Source: Albugo candida
Taxonomy: Eukaryota > Oomycota > Peronosporomycetes > Albuginales > Albuginaceae
Assembly (NCBI GenBank): GCA_905220665.1
Contig: CAJNAR010000014.1
Span: 1 to 64,000, forward strand
Direction: 5' to 3'
Length of the DNA stretch: 64,000 nucleotides
Every line of letters starts with the position of its first letter. The stretch's first letter is position 1. Under the pieces are notes generated by a model. It saw nothing but the letters and a program-made list of their open reading frames with translations, did no database searches and had not been told where the DNA came from. Positions 1 through 10,915 of this stretch are shown in pieces. A program made the position numbers and the translations under genes.

Positions 1-1636
1 TCAACTTGCATCAAAAAGCGATATCTTGTCAATTGCTTTGATAGGTGCAGTAATATTAATGAGAAGAGAAAACATTATAAAAGGTTCAACTTTTATTTTT
101 GTATTAATATGATTCAAGAAATTACTTACACGCTCGAACGTGTTACAGCAAAACATCCAAATCGCTTGAAGACCTTGCTTTTGCTTGTGTGATCATGATG
201 CATGCTTTATTTGATGCTCGCAGACTTAGATGTGAGTTTTATGTTCATAAGTGGGAACTCATGGCAACAATAATCATAAAAAATAGAAGAGGATTATTCA
301 GAAGCAAACTCGACGTTATTGTCGTAGTTTTGCCGACAGTCCGCTAGCGCTAGATGTGTGAAGCCTCAGTTTCATGGTTTGCCGATCATTCGAATAGACA
401 AAGTGATCAAAAAGCTATATATAGAGTGAAAATCGCTTGCAAGAGTGTCAAAGAACCAGGTTCATTCGCGTTGTTCATATTTACACAACTTGTTTCGTTT
501 GTACTTGTTGGTATGATCGTTGTACATTTCAATACTATGGCATCGACTTTTCGATTGGAAGAATACCTGAATTAACAATCATAACCAAGTCATTTCACTG
601 AAAATAAGCGAAATGCATTGGCTTTAAAACCTCGTAATGGTGGCATATCTTACGTATAATCATGAGGACCAATGCACACTTATGATGCAATGACCACAAT
701 CACAAGTGGACCTATTTAAGTAGTTCAGCAAAATTGCTCAATCAAATCTACGACTACAAAGTTGATATCAGCTCAGTGTTTTGCCTATTCATCAAACACA
801 AAGAACGGACCAGCTGAACTTCGACGCATCTGAATCCTGATTCATGTACTTGGTGATAGTTGCAATGATATATACACATCGACCGTGGCTGATACACCAT
901 GGTTGGTAATGCACCCAGGATCGTGATTTTTTGAAGCAAATTGCGTCTGTTCCTGTGTTTGCTCTACGATAAATAGATATACAAATCATGCTTTCCCCAT
1001 AAAGAAATCATTCAAAGGATTATATCTTGGTATCGATCTTGGTAGATCCTTGCATGTCAACGGATGCTGCCGGACCAAATTCGTGCTACTTGCTACTTGC
1101 TACATGCTACTTGTTATCATGAAGTGTAAGGTTGCCAGTCCTAATTTATTGGGCCCTACTAGACAAATCCATACTTCTTATACAGTCTTTTTTGTAAATC
1201 ATACGTTATCAAGGCAACTCAAATCCAAACTCGCTGTTGAAATTTTGACTGCTTTATGCTTTTAACATTCCCATATAGATGACGATCACTTGACGAATCT
1301 TTAGCGGAGAACTAAAGTGTAAAAATAATTTTCCTGGTAAACCAATTTAGTTGCTAATTTCAGTCGTATAACAGCTGCAATTGGGCCTTACAGTAAAGTA
1401 AGTAGCGACGAATATTGATCGAGATGAATTATATCATTCTAAACAGAGAACTAAACGCATAATTTTTCTCATTGCGAGTTTGCAAGCTTGATAGGCTAAC
1501 ATGATTGCGTGGTTTGAGTAATATGTTTCACAAATCTATTTGCAAGTTTTGTATCTAAATTTATATCTAATAAGAGTATAAACATGAACGTTTGATGCTT
1601 TAAATAGGAATAAGAATGGGCAACACAACGGTGTAA
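1..1636. other. Upstream region of the left GH6 gene, no gene seen
   Basis: I see no convincing gene here; the short open frames have no recognisable domain and no signal peptide with a plausible mature protein. The part from about 1040 to 1640 is GH6 promoter-side sequence. Diverged copies of it recur around 37120-37940, 39730-39870 and upstream of each GH6 remnant in the 24-51 kb array, which marks it as part of the duplicated GH6 locus. Confidence 0.6.
1280..1299 (+). promoter_or_regulatory. Conserved upstream box of the GH6 locus
   Basis: The block GATGACGATCACTTGACGAA lies about 340-400 bp before the GH6 start. Near-identical blocks with the perfect palindrome TCACGTGA occur in the same relative place before the GH6 remnants, for example at 27035-27052 (minus), 39744-39763 and 41869-41888 (plus), with a diverged copy at 37115-37133. 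Conservation between otherwise diverged copies suggests a transcription factor site of the CACGTG type, but simple common descent would also explain it. Confidence 0.4.
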
Positions 1637-2986
1637 ATGTCGTGGCATCAGAAGAGACGGCTCATTTCCAAAAGCACAATTCAGTACATGCAGCAAAGTA
1701 TCATTTTTATCCTTTCTTTTTTATACTATGGAAATGGTACGCAGGCCAAGTCATGCCTCAAATCCATGGTGCCACATTCGTACGAGGATGCGATGCAAAC
1801 CTACCCAACACTACAGACGGCATTAGAAACTGTGGCAAAGCAACCCATAGCAAGGTGGTATACGGATAGAACGGATGACACAGAGAAACTTGCAAAAGAA
1901 GTGTACTTGAACGTATGCGACTCACTTTTCGCGAGCTTGGACGTAACGTTAGGTCTTTTATCCATTTCAGCTACAATTTCATCCTTCGATGCCAAAGTGG
2001 TCGTTGTGTATGGGTTACCCAATAAAGACTGTGAAGCCAAGTTTTCATCTTCTGGAAGCAATAAGAATGCTCATGATTATAAAGCCTTTATTCAAACTCT
2101 GCTAGATGCCAACGTGAATGGTGAGAGAGTCGTTTATTTATTGGAACCGGATGCTGTCGGCTTACTTGCGGCAGAAGGATGCGGTACAAACCTCGAATAT
2201 GAATCAAACTTGGCCGTGGCTATTGACTTGTTATCTTCGAGTGGGTCCGACATTTATCTCGATGTCGGCTACTGGAAACTAAGTAATGATGATGACGCTC
2301 GGGCGGTGGCAAAGATTGTGAACAGCGTTGATCGTCAAGGAAAGTGCAAGGGAATTGTGCTGAACACGGCAAATTATCGATCTGCTAGCGAGATGAACGA
2401 TTGTTGCCGACGTTTTCAACGTGTGTCAGATAAGATGTATACTTGTATCATTGACACTTCGCGGAACTATCTTCCACCGTCAAATGAGAACGAATGGTGC
2501 AACACCATAAACACTGGTATTGGACCCTTACCAACCACGAACACTGGTTACGACGCATTAGATGCATTTATCTGGGTGAAACCAGCAGGAGAGAGCGACG
2601 GAGAATGTACAGGAAGAACAAAGGATTCAATGCAAGGTGGACCAAGTGCAGGGAAATTTTTTGCTGAGAACTTTGTTCATCTGTGGAATAATGGAGTCTT
2701 TGTCGCCGAATACGATTATCCAAAAGTTTCATTTGCGTCATCCTGGGCTCCGGTCGATTCAACTAAAAAGGTGTCCGCAACAAATCTCTCCACGCCATCT
2801 ACATATAACTCACAAGCGACGAAATTGCGAGGCGAACACATCGCTTACATCCCTCTAAGAGCTTCTGTTCAGCTCACGAATATTTCCACTCATCCAAATT
2901 TGAGCGACAAGTCTGTGGTGACTAATCAAACTATGACACGTCCAACCCAGCATAAAGCTGCAATCGATAAACGAAATAGCTGCTAA
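1637..2986 (+). CDS. Secreted GH6 cellulase (left copy)
   Basis: This is a glycoside hydrolase family 6 protein (endoglucanase or cellobiohydrolase, beta-1,4-glucan hydrolysis with inversion), 449 codons from the first ATG. The second ATG at 1688 (MQQSIIFILSFLYYG) gives a clean signal peptide and is the more likely start, leaving about 432 residues. GH6 hallmarks are present: VVYGLPNKDC with the catalytic-acid Asp (Lys replaces the usual Arg), LLEPDAVGLL (second GH6 signature), LNTANY, IDTSRN, EWCN and WVKPAGESDG. A Ser/Thr/Asn-rich tail of about 90 residues follows the catalytic domain, and I see no cellulose-binding module. It is identical to 16650-17999. A poly(A) signal follows 29 bases after the stop. 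Its C-terminal tail (RGEHIAYIP) is the one preserved in the GH6 remnants of the 24-51 kb array. Confidence 0.93.
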   Translation: MSWHQKRRLISKSTIQYMQQSIIFILSFLYYGNGTQAKSCLKSMVPHSYEDAMQTYPTLQTALETVAKQPIARWYTDRTDDTEKLAKEVYLNVCDSLFASLDVTLGLLSISATISSFDAKVVVVYGLPNKDCEAKFSSSGSNKNAHDYKAFIQTLLDANVNGERVVYLLEPDAVGLLAAEGCGTNLEYESNLAVAIDLLSSSGSDIYLDVGYWKLSNDDDARAVAKIVNSVDRQGKCKGIVLNTANYRSASEMNDCCRRFQRVSDKMYTCIIDTSRNYLPPSNENEWCNTINTGIGPLPTTNTGYDALDAFIWVKPAGESDGECTGRTKDSMQGGPSAGKFFAENFVHLWNNGVFVAEYDYPKVSFASSWAPVDSTKKVSATNLSTPSTYNSQATKLRGEHIAYIPLRASVQLTNISTHPNLSDKSVVTNQTMTRPTQHKAAIDKRNSC

Positions 2987-3014
2987 GAAACTCGTGTAGA
3001 TACTGTTTACACCC

Positions 3015-3020
3015 AATAAA
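3015..3020 (+). terminator. Poly(A) signal of left GH6 gene
   Basis: AATAAA lies 29 bases after the GH6 stop codon. The same hexamer is present in the right arm (16616-16621, minus strand). Confidence 0.5.
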
Positions 3021-6000
3021 ATATTTTCACTACCGATGTTATGGCTACATTCGAAAGAGGTTATATTACTAAAATTAATTTGACTGACCGTTTGGATGCC
3101 TAAGCTATCTTAATTGACAAATCTGCGTGCATTGACTGTAACACTGTCTCTGAAAGTACCGAACGTGCGTACTAAACTTGGTATGGATCACGCAAAGTGC
3201 TGCAACTGTCAGAGTTGCTGATCGGTGACCGAATTTCCGAGTGGTCCAGACAAAGTGCAGAATCACCGCTTGCAATGCAACAGCCATAAAAAATCGGATA
3301 TAATTTGCTGATATTCTTTCCATGCCGGCCGTAATGCTGGCACAATTGCACATGCAATATGCGGTCAACGTGGTCGGAATAAGAATAACTGTTTTCAAGT
3401 AGGGAGTAACAACATCGATGATTGTGCAGTGTGATCGCACTCGAGAAACAGATCTTGCTCGGATTTCACTGCACCACACAAAGGCTGCGTACACAAGATA
3501 ATGTCGGATGACCATTCTCAAAAAACCAACAACAAGATCAAACTGGTAAAATCCTAAAGGCCAGACGAAACTGCCGAATTTCTAAAATCGGTAAGACTCG
3601 TTTTCGAAGATGCCGTGATGTAGCCGTAAATGTTCGAGCTCGTTCTGTATCTATTGCGTCCGAGCTCTCCCGTGATGAACAATGTGTTGACATCGGATGA
3701 CTCTTGCTTGGTTCGGGAGGTTTATAGACTATTCGTGAGAATTGAATCGGTGGTATAGACGGGAAACGTTTCCTCTCCATGTTATGCACTCCCACATAAA
3801 ACGGTCGTCCACATGATCTTGGTTGGATTCAAGTGATGGACCAACCGTCGGGTGGATACGCTGTAGTATCTGAGTGACTTCATTGTAAAGTCGACTCAGC
3901 AACTCTTCTTCAGCCATGTCCGATGTGTTTACCTCTTCGTCGTTGTAATAGTTGGCGACGAAATTTTCCTTCGTTGGCCATGTGTCGCATTCTCGAAAAA
4001 AGTCTTGAAAACTTCGGATGTCGAAAAGTGTAGCAAACGCTTTTCGAAACTTCCGATGTGGTTCGTCCACCATGCCAAAATTGTACCAAACATTTTGCAT
4101 ACTAGGATTACATGTAGCAGCATCCCTATTCCATTTTTGGTCGCAGTGGAACCACATCGGTCGTTCGATTTAGTACTGACGGCATTATAAAACATTCAAA
4201 ACGGAAATTGTAAATGCTTCATTTCATCTCATGCCACATTTCAAATGCGTGTCTCAACCAGGATTTTGTGCTCTCCCATTGAAATATATTCCGATTTCGA
4301 TGAGGTGCGGTGCTAAATGTATCCATCGTCTTGTGTGGTCCGAAGGGAGGTTAGATAAGTTGCAATAATTCTGTCGAAGCAGTTGTTCGATTTGCAGAAA
4401 TTACTGGCGACGCATCGGATGCGAACTGCTTGAAGTATTTTGTGCGTTGTCGATTGAATCGTCCCACCAAAAAAGCAAGCTGTAGCCTTTTTGACGAAGA
4501 TATAAAACACTTTATTGGTTAGGTGAACGTGCTTCGGATCCTTTTTGGTTTTCCGACCAAATATGTCCACGCGCATAGTGTAACGCAACAGACGAGATAA
4601 GATAGTCGTCTGTAATCGACCACGGACACTTCGTGCTCGTTTAAACAACCATCGAAGGAGTTGCTGTCTGGCCGACAGGAATTCCGGAATGGTTGACCGA
4701 ATTCTACGGACCCATTATGGTCAAATTGGGTATACGAGGACACGGCATGGTCCAAATCAACAAGAGCAAGGATGGTTTTCTCTAGTTGAGCTTCGGTACA
4801 GATCCATCGCAATAGACTTAAACGAGTTCGAGTTGCGTCAAAATACTATTGGGCGATCAATAAAGCAATGTCGAATCGTCCGCAAAAAAATAAGAGTCAT
4901 GCCATTGATCCAAATGCCGTGCTCTTCATGCTGGCGAAGTTAATTTTACAAAGGTTTGATCCCATCAGAAAAAGTAACGCTGAGAGAGGATCACATTGCT
5001 TCACTCCACGTCGTGGTTTATTGGACGGTGTAATATTGCCATTAATCATCAACTGTGCCTTCGTGTTGCTGTAAAGGAGACGGACCCAGTCGACAGAACT
5101 TCTTCCAACGCCCACTTTTTCAAAACGCGAAACATGTACGTCCAGTTGACTCGATCATAAGCTTTCTAGAAGTCGAGAAAAGTCGCATACTCTTCCTCCC
5201 AACGATGAGTTACCAAGTCTTGGATGTCGGTGAGATGTCGAATATGGTGATGCATCGACTTTCCTTGCATAAATGTTTTCTAATCTTGATGGACTAATTT
5301 CGCCAAAAATTGCTGCAATCGATACCCCAACACTTTTGAAGTTACGTCAACGCAAAGCAGTGCGATCGGTCGATAGTTGCCACCTCGTGATCCTATTTGT
5401 ACAACAAGGTGATTGCCGAGTGACGTTGTGTTCGAAGTAAGGTACCTCTCTTCAGCTGATATCCTAAGATGATCTTCAGACACTCGCCAATCGTTTCCAA
5501 AAAAGCTGATAAGTGCAGCTGGTAGTCCAACCATACCTGGAGAAGGAGTACCCCGCATGTGCTTGATCACTTCCACCATCTATATCGTAGTTAAGCGAGC
5601 TGAGAGACGGTCTTACTCTTCGGACGCGAATTCGAAGTTGTCCGCAACTGTTCGAGCACCATTTTCGCGTCCAATTCGATTGCTACGACAACTTGGAGAT
5701 ATTCAGAGTTTTAATGAACATTTCCAATATGAAATTGAGTTGGATTTGCAATATCTACTTTTTGTGCCAGATGATCTCCGACATGTCGTGGACGGAAATA
5801 TTCAGAGGTTTTATATATCATATTTAATAGATCTTCCGACATGTAGATGTAATCTAGTCGAGTCTTTCCAGATGAATAGTCTTTTGAGTATTTCGTCGGT
5901 CGGAGTTTGGATTCGCCAAGCGTCTACCACACCCAACTGTGAAAGCCATTCCAAAAACGCTAATCGATTTGATTCGTGTCGAATTTTTCCACTCGAAGCA

Positions 6001-6363
6001 TCGATAGATGGATAGAGTGGTGTGTTGAAATCACCAAATACGATATGTGTTGCGCTCGATTAGGAAGTGTTGGAGAGCAACAACTCATAAAAAACACTCC
6101 TTCCTCGGCTTTAACCGGTTCATATACATTGTGAATATACACCGGTGCATCGTGAATGAGAAGACGCAAAACCAAATAACGATTTCGAATGCTTCGTTCG
6201 GTGAGTTCTTCGGCTGTTGTATAAGCGGGAAAGTCCGAAAAAAGTATTGTCATGACGCCGCCACTGCGGTTTTCAGTCGGATGGAGAAAAACACTGTTGT
6301 GGTCATTGACAAACATTTTGTGCTGCATTGTTGAGGATAATAAAAACTGAAATGAGTCCAGTT

Positions 6364-6513
6364 GGTTCTGATCGTGAAACTGGGTTTCTTGAACACTACA
6401 AATGGAGTGTTGTGATAGGATGTGGTCGATAAAAAGATGGTTCTGATCGTGAAACTGGGTTTCTTGAACACTACAAATGGAGTGTTGTGATAGGATGTGG
6501 TCGATAAAAAGAT
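6364..6513. repeat. 75 bp tandem duplication, left arm only
   Basis: Two perfect copies of a 75 bp segment (6364-6438 and 6439-6513) lie end to end. The right arm has a single copy. It lies within the LINE between ORF1 and the endonuclease and is the one clear structural difference I found between the arms. Confidence 0.9.
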
Positions 6514-6701
6514 GACCATTTTTATGGATTCAATTAACATTCACCGTGAGTGCTGAGATATTGATCCACGTTGAAATAATCGAGGAGCCCTTAGCATTTA
6601 CGCTGAAGTGGACCGACAATCTGTTGTTTTTTGTTTTTGTTTTGTTGTTGCCGCGCTCCCGTGGATGATGCAGCACCCAAATCCAAGCAGTAAGGACCAC
6701 G

Positions 6702-7636
6702 TTAACCAAAACGTGGTCGTTCAGTTGGAATAGGAGCATTCTTTTCCCATACTGGGTAGAGCTGTTTGTCGTAAGCGATTTTTCCAATCAATTTACCAAC
6801 TCTAACCAGTTGTTCGCTACACGTCGAACAGCCAAAGTAGACTCTCCATATCGACATCATTACTTCTTTAGTGGGAACCGTCTCGCGGAAGGTGTCATAC
6901 ACCACTTGACACCCGAGTTTGTGAAGATAGCGGAGAATGTTGGTCCTTCTTCCTCCACGCCAACGCCGAAGACATCCGGGTAGTATTTTGTTTTAAGAGT
7001 ATCAAACTCCCAAAAAACGTACTTTTCTCCAAGGATAGTCACCGGCCGACACTCCAACTGTTGGCAGGCATCCGCCGTGGTGACCATCACCATGATGTTT
7101 CCCTTAGGCATTTTGGAAACCTGAGCGATTGATCGGCTCTCCAGTAGTCTTTCAAAGACCGGATCGCCGTGGTCTCGCATCAAGGATGTAAGAATTTTCC
7201 CATTTGGAGTACGGATCAAGGACTGTCCCGTCTCTAACACCGCTGGGAAGGTTGCCTTCCGGATTTGAAAGGTCTTGCTGCTTTCAATTTCGCAGACAAA
7301 ACTGACCAATCCGGGTGCTTCCATCAGCATATAGCTGCAGTAGAGCCTCGATATCCAAGGCTTTCGGCTTAGGGAGCTCCACGCGAGAATTTCGCGCGAG
7401 CTCGAGCCTGATCCTTACGCAAGGACTCCTGCGACTTGATAAGGTCCGCCAAAGTGGGACTTTTTGGTGTCGTCCACACATGCAGTTGCCTTTGCGTCTC
7501 CCTGTGACGAGGCAATGACAGTACCGCACGTACCACCAATACCACATCCGACACCGGTATCATAGGTATCACCCTGTACCGTCACAATGGAGGTGGTGTT
7601 TTTCCACGCCATCACACAGGGTTGATGACTCATCAA
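6702..7636 (-). pseudogene. LINE ORF1 fragment
   Basis: Overlapping minus-strand frames (7636-7415, 7330-6860, 6905-6702) together give an ORF1-like protein with the run KMPKGNIMVMVTTADA, then FWEFDTLKTKYYPDVFG, YDTFRE, WRVYFG and YPVWEKNAP. This pattern matches ORF1 proteins I know from oomycete LINEs, where it precedes the endonuclease. Several frameshifts separate the pieces, so no intact product is possible. The sequence runs into the endonuclease part of the LINE across the boundary of the inverted-repeat arm at 6621. Confidence 0.65.
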
Positions 7637-7639
7637 GAA

Positions 7640-8058
7640 TTATGCAATCACCCAAAGCTGGGTGACTCATGAGGGTTGCCACGTCACTACAGGTGGACGC
7701 TAGCACCCTGGGCTGTGTCGATATGTCGACTTAAACCATTGTTTTCGAGAGGAAAGATTTGAAAAAAGTTGTTTTTCGAGTTGTTTTGTACTTAATTGGC
7801 GGGTTACGTAGTATGGTGCGACTCCCCTAAAACCAACATTTTTTTTGGTTCAATTTCGGGCAAATTTTTTTTAACGAATATTTTTCGAATATGTTCATTT
7901 ATATTTAAATTTTTTGAAATGTAAATCATTTCAAGTACTATTTAAAGTTAATTTTTGAAAATAAGAATGTAGATTTGAGTAAAGTTGGTAAGGTTCTGCG
8001 CATATTATCGAATTAAGCCATTGAAAAAGAAATGAAAAAAAATTTAAATGTTTTTATA
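7640..8058. other. AT-rich spacer between LINE and DDE transposon
   Basis: There is no gene here. From about 7840 to 8050 the sequence is A/T-rich with runs of T and A, just before the ATG of the transposase-like gene. This could be the 5' flank of the DDE element. I could not find a matching terminal inverted repeat by eye. Confidence 0.4.
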
Positions 8059-10393
8059 ATGGATCCTCCCAAAAAAAGAAGACTGTCCCTATCAGCCAAC
8101 TTGCACCAAGCCAACAACAAGAAGAGGCAGCTTCGGGCACAGAAACCACAGCAGGAATAGGTGGAGGCAGCAGAGGATCTCGACTTTCAGAGCCTCATGT
8201 CAGACTGGAGTGGAGAGGAGGAAGGTAAATGTGAAGGTGAAGGGGAAGAAGACTGGCTGGAAACAGACACAGCTTAGCTACAAAAGAGAATTGCTGCTGT
8301 CCAGGCTCAGCTGGAGAAGGACAAGAAGGAGGAGAAGAGAATTTTTATCTATAAAAGTGAGCCGGCCTCTTTTGCCAAAAACGTTCTTTATCCTCTAACT
8401 CTTTACATACATTGTCATAGAACTCAGGAACTACCAGGTGGAGTAGGAAGAAGTATGTCAAGGAGAATAAACTGCAGAGGCTGGACATCTACTTCAAACC
8501 AGAAGGTCAGCAGCCATCAGCAACTAAAAGAAAGGAGCTGTTCATTGCATCAAAAGATGAGAGTGGTGAGCAGCAGGAAGAAGAGGGAGAAGAAGAAAAC
8601 AGGATGGAAGAGGCCATTACGGTTTGAAGGAAGGGCTGAAAGGCATACAGAACCAGAAAAGCAGGTGGGGAAAATTCCCACCTTATCTTGTTTTAAGACT
8701 TATGACCATCCTTCAGTATCTGGAAGGACGGCTTTACCAGGACATGAGAAAGAAGGAAGCGTCAGCTACTGCAGCCAACGACAAACTGCACAAGACGTCA
8801 GACTGGGCCTGCAGGAACGTTGGGCTTTGGGCAGATCGGTACTTGGTCAGCAAAGACCTTCCAACACATCAGCAAGGCCGACATTCAAAAAGAAGAGATA
8901 TCCTGTTAGACCTTGATATCAAGAGGGAGTGCCTGTCATGGATGAGGGGGAGGAAGCACAATGAAAAATCGCCCAAAGAGCTCCAGATGGTCCTTCAAAA
9001 CAGCTTTTCGTAAAGGTCCTGGGAGAGAAGGAGCAGAAGATCAGCTCCTTGACAGTGGTCAAGTACCTCAAGATCTGGGGATTCAAAAAAGAAAATGGGA
9101 AAGCAGCTGTATATGGACGGTCATGAAAGTGAGGATGTGCTGAAGTATAGAGAGGGCTGGTCAAAGAGGATGATGGAGTACAAAAAGAAGATGTATAAGT
9201 GGACTGAAGAGAAGATGGATGTTTTGGCGGAGGGAAAGGTGGAAGTGTGGGACAACAAGTATGTGCATGTGACGCATGATGAGTCTGCCTTCTACAGCAA
9301 CGATGGAAGTTTGGAGTTCTGGGTATAAGAAGGCAATAGTTGTTAGGAAGAAAGGACCAGGGGGGGGGTCAATCATAATCAGTGACTTTCATGGGCCTAT
9401 GCCATGGACCCATGAAAGTCTCTGATACAGCAAGTGAGGGAGGATGGTCTCACTTCACCATCAGCCAGAGAGATCATTAAGGCAGGAAAGAACAGAGATA
9501 GTTGGTGGAAAAGTGAAGACATGGTAAGGCAACTCCATGAGAAGGCCATCCCCATTTTCAACATCCTTCATCCAGGATGTATTGGTGAGTTTTTCAAATT
9601 TCTTGTTTCACATTTCTAGTTGGAACTGAAGATCGATTTTTTCTTTCACCAAAACAATCAGGACTTTTTTCTTTCGACCAATCCTCCAATCATCAGTCGT
9701 TTGCTCTCGACGCTCTGGCGGCTGGCAGGATGACTCTCAAGCCCAAGAAAGAGAAAACATACCACTACAAAGATGAATGGTACATCACCGATTACCAAAA
9801 AATCTGGCAATCCATGTGATTTACCCACATGAGAGAGATTTACTTTAAGGGCATCGAGATGGTAAGCTTTCTTCTCTGTGCTTTCAAGATCTCACTGATG
9901 CGATTTCACCACTGACGTTACTCTCTCACAGGTGCTGAAGGAAAGAGAGATCGGTCCTCCTCCCAACGTAAATTGGAATCTGGATTTCCATTACAAGGCA
10001 TTGCCCCCAACAAATGACTGCTGAAGGCATGCCTTGATGGCCCAGCCAGATTTTGCTAAACGGGAGTCAGCCCTGGAGATGGAGATGAAGCAGTCAGGAC
10101 ATTTTATTGAATATTACCCCAAATTCCACTGTGAGTGCAACTTCATCGAGAGGTACTGGGGAGCCGCCAAGAGAGCAGCGCGGAACCAATGTAATTATAA
10201 TTTCACCACGCTTTGGGAGAGGCTCCCTGGTATCCCCGATGGATTGAGCATGAAGGAGATTCGGGAGCACTATCGAGCATCCTGGCGATACATCAAAATG
10301 TATAGCAAAGGCAAGGATGGCATCGAGGCGGAGAAGGTTGAGTGGGGCAGACGAAGGATGAAATCGCACCGACGTCTACGCGTCAACGATTGA
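8059..10393 (+). pseudogene. Decayed DDE-type transposase gene with introns
   Basis: The sequence starts at an ATG followed by a basic MDPPKKRRLS stretch like a nuclear localisation signal. Pieces of one protein then follow in shifting frames. The presumed catalytic triad is visible: VTHDESAFYSNDG (Asp codon 9278-9280), FDQSSNH (Asp 9676-9678) and CNFIERYWGAAKRAARN (Glu 10148-10150). The end, MKSHRRLRV, is also typical of this eukaryotic transposase family, common in basidiomycete and other genomes. Two introns retain splice signals: 9585-9661 (GTGAGT...CAG) joins HPGCIG to LFSFDQ, and 9862-9931 (GTAAGC...CAG) joins EM to VLKERE. Stops near 8158, 9326, 9400 and 9817 show it is broken. The superfamily is uncertain. 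It lies wholly in the unique spacer of the inverted repeat. Confidence 0.75.
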
Positions 10394-10915
10394 TTTCTGC
10401 AGGCATATCCATGTGTTGACAGGTGTTTGAGCTTTTTTTGGATTTCCTTATGACTCGGCCATATGTACATCGCCATTCCTCGTTTGTTATACTTCTCATG
10501 CCCTATTTCCTCGCATCCCAGGCCAAAAACTGTACATAGACATTCCTGTTTTTTATACCTTGCCTGCTTTATTTCCTTTTTATTTCAGCCACGAAAAAAA
10601 ATATTTCACAGCGTACGACCTTTCACACGGGATGTTTCAAATCTTGCCGATCTTAGGAAAACATGCAAAAAGGTCCAACTTGCAGGCGTATCAGCACCAT
10701 GAAGAAGATATGCACAATCTGCTTGCAACAAAATGTTCAGCACTGCAAAAGCTATCGTTTGGTGCAAGCAAAATTGACAAAACTTTCCAATCCAGGTGTC
10801 TGATAGTCTTTGAACTTGATCAAAAAATGTTGGCTCTAGAGGAGTTGCACCATAGCCGGCAAATTGAGAAGTGCTATCAGGCAGCTTAATTGTTCGTTAC
10901 TCCGAGTTAATGACG
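10394..10915. other. Spacer between DDE transposon and copia fragment
   Basis: Two overlapping plus-strand frames (10463-10702 and 10560-10889) are open but match nothing I recognise. They may be the 3' flank of the DDE element or an unrelated insertion. Confidence 0.35.

Larger units (their letters stand above)
1..6621. repeat. Left arm of large inverted repeat
   Basis: This segment is repeated in reverse complement at 13090-19635. Position x pairs with 19636-x up to about 6363; a 75 bp tandem duplication found only here shifts the pairing afterwards, so 6621 pairs with 13090. Every open frame I compared in the arms translates identically, so identity is close to 100 percent. The arm contains a GH6 gene and the 3' two thirds of a dead LINE. 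Homology stops abruptly at 6621/6622, inside the LINE. The outer end is not visible because the arm runs to base 1. It could be a real palindromic duplication or an assembly artefact. Confidence 0.95.
3105..7636 (-). mobile_element. Degenerate LINE retrotransposon, spans left arm and spacer
   Basis: Read on the minus strand, this is a non-LTR retrotransposon inserted just downstream of the GH6 gene. In order: an ORF1-like region (7636-6622, in the spacer), an AP-type endonuclease with FGDFN and a terminal DYIYMSEDLL-like motif (about 6330-5800), a reverse transcriptase (about 5580-4870, with the FFADD active-site box about 4880) and a C-terminal region ending near 3105. The frame is broken many times, including a stop inside the conserved RT block LDF-stop-KAYDRVNW, so the element is dead. 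The copy in the right arm has the same lesions, so decay came before the duplication. I do not see a poly(A) tail or target-site duplication. Confidence 0.85.
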
